Source: CAIKMD01 sp035277525 (GTDB lineage: Bacteria > Pseudomonadota > Alphaproteobacteria > ATCC43930 > CGMCC-115725). Taken from it: a stretch of DNA of 6,113 nucleotides. Position 1 is the first letter of the stretch, and every line of letters begins with the position of its first letter. The notes under the pieces were generated by a model. It searched no databases, had not been told where the DNA came from, and saw only the letters and a list, made by a program, of their open reading frames with translations. Where the stretch lies: the NCBI GenBank assembly GCA_035277525.1, contig DATEKH010000238.1:1-6113 (forward strand). Direction: 5' to 3'. Made by a program: the position numbers and the translations under genes. Below, one piece after another: positions 5,958-6,113 of the stretch.

Positions 5958-6113
5958 TCAGCTGGAGGCGCTGGCGGCGGGAGCCTCGTCGAAGCGCTTC
6001 AGCATGTGAGCCGGGACCAGGATGCGCTCGATCAGAGCAACAACCCCGAACACGATCAGGCCAAGAATTGTGAGATAGGCGATGGAACCGAAGGCTCGTG
6101 TTGTCTCGCCATT
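5958..6113 (-). CDS. C-terminal end of an ABC transporter permease (partial)
   Basis: The gene is cut by the right edge, leaving its last 51 codons, which end at the TGA at 5958-5960. The visible part reads RAFGSIAYLTILGLIVFGVVAL (positively charged lead, then a membrane helix at about residues 8-28 of the fragment), followed by IERILVPAHMLKR and a short Ala/Ser-rich tail. A last helix followed by a [LI]-E-R basic cytoplasmic tail is usual for SsuC/TauC/NrtB-type permeases. This fits the NitT/TauT binding protein at the other end of the cluster. It is too short to exclude other permease families. A gap of 58 bases separates it from the first HAAO-like gene on the same strand, so co-transcription is likely. 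Confidence 0.7.
   Translation of the reverse strand, partial: NGETTRAFGSIAYLTILGLIVFGVVALIERILVPAHMLKRFDEAPAASASS

Noticed and set aside
1..6113. CRISPR arrays, tRNA or rRNA genes, insertion sequences and attachment sites
   Set aside because: No spaced repeats, cloverleaf-like sequence, transposase or terminal inverted repeats were seen; the only repeats are the coding tandem units at 45-377.

Overview
The window is a high-GC stretch, clearly bacterial. Its gene families point to a proteobacterium, most likely an alphaproteobacterium of the Hyphomicrobiales type (a NitT/TauT-type ABC transporter, a TAXI-type periplasmic-binding-fold protein, a stand-alone MetE-like protein and a small Rieske ferredoxin). 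The taxonomic guess is inference; no marker gene is present.

Layout. Bases 1-923 carry one plus-strand gene of unknown function. Its N-terminus is built from three near-identical 37-residue (111-bp) tandem repeats, followed by one predicted membrane segment and a long Pro/Ser/Lys-rich, probably disordered tail. From about 971 to the right edge everything reads on the minus strand. In transcription order these are the C-terminal end of an ABC permease (cut by the window edge), two tandem paralogous proteins resembling 3-hydroxyanthranilate 3,4-dioxygenase (HAAO) in their C-terminal four-cysteine metal site, a Rieske [2Fe-2S] ferredoxin, a TAXI-like binding-fold protein without a signal peptide, a MetE-like zinc protein, and a NitT/TauT-type solute-binding protein with a clear signal peptide. 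The minus-strand block converges on the plus-strand gene across a 47-bp gap.

How the genes may work together. The two HAAO-like genes overlap, and the Rieske and TAXI-like genes follow with gaps of 6 and 4 bp, so these four almost certainly form one translationally coupled unit. The MetE-like and binding-protein genes follow in the same direction after gaps of 99 and 150 bp and have strong ribosome binding sites of their own. The simplest reading is a catabolic cluster: uptake of a small organic acid or aromatic by the ABC transporter, then oxidative processing by the HAAO-like pair with the ferredoxin as electron donor. The TAXI-like and MetE-like proteins would act as cytosolic accessory enzymes. 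The substrate cannot be read from the sequence.

The most unusual points are the paired HAAO-like proteins, of which only one keeps an H-x5-E motif; the coupling of such a pair to a Rieske ferredoxin; the cytosolic TAXI-like protein; and the recently expanded 111-bp repeats in the plus-strand gene.
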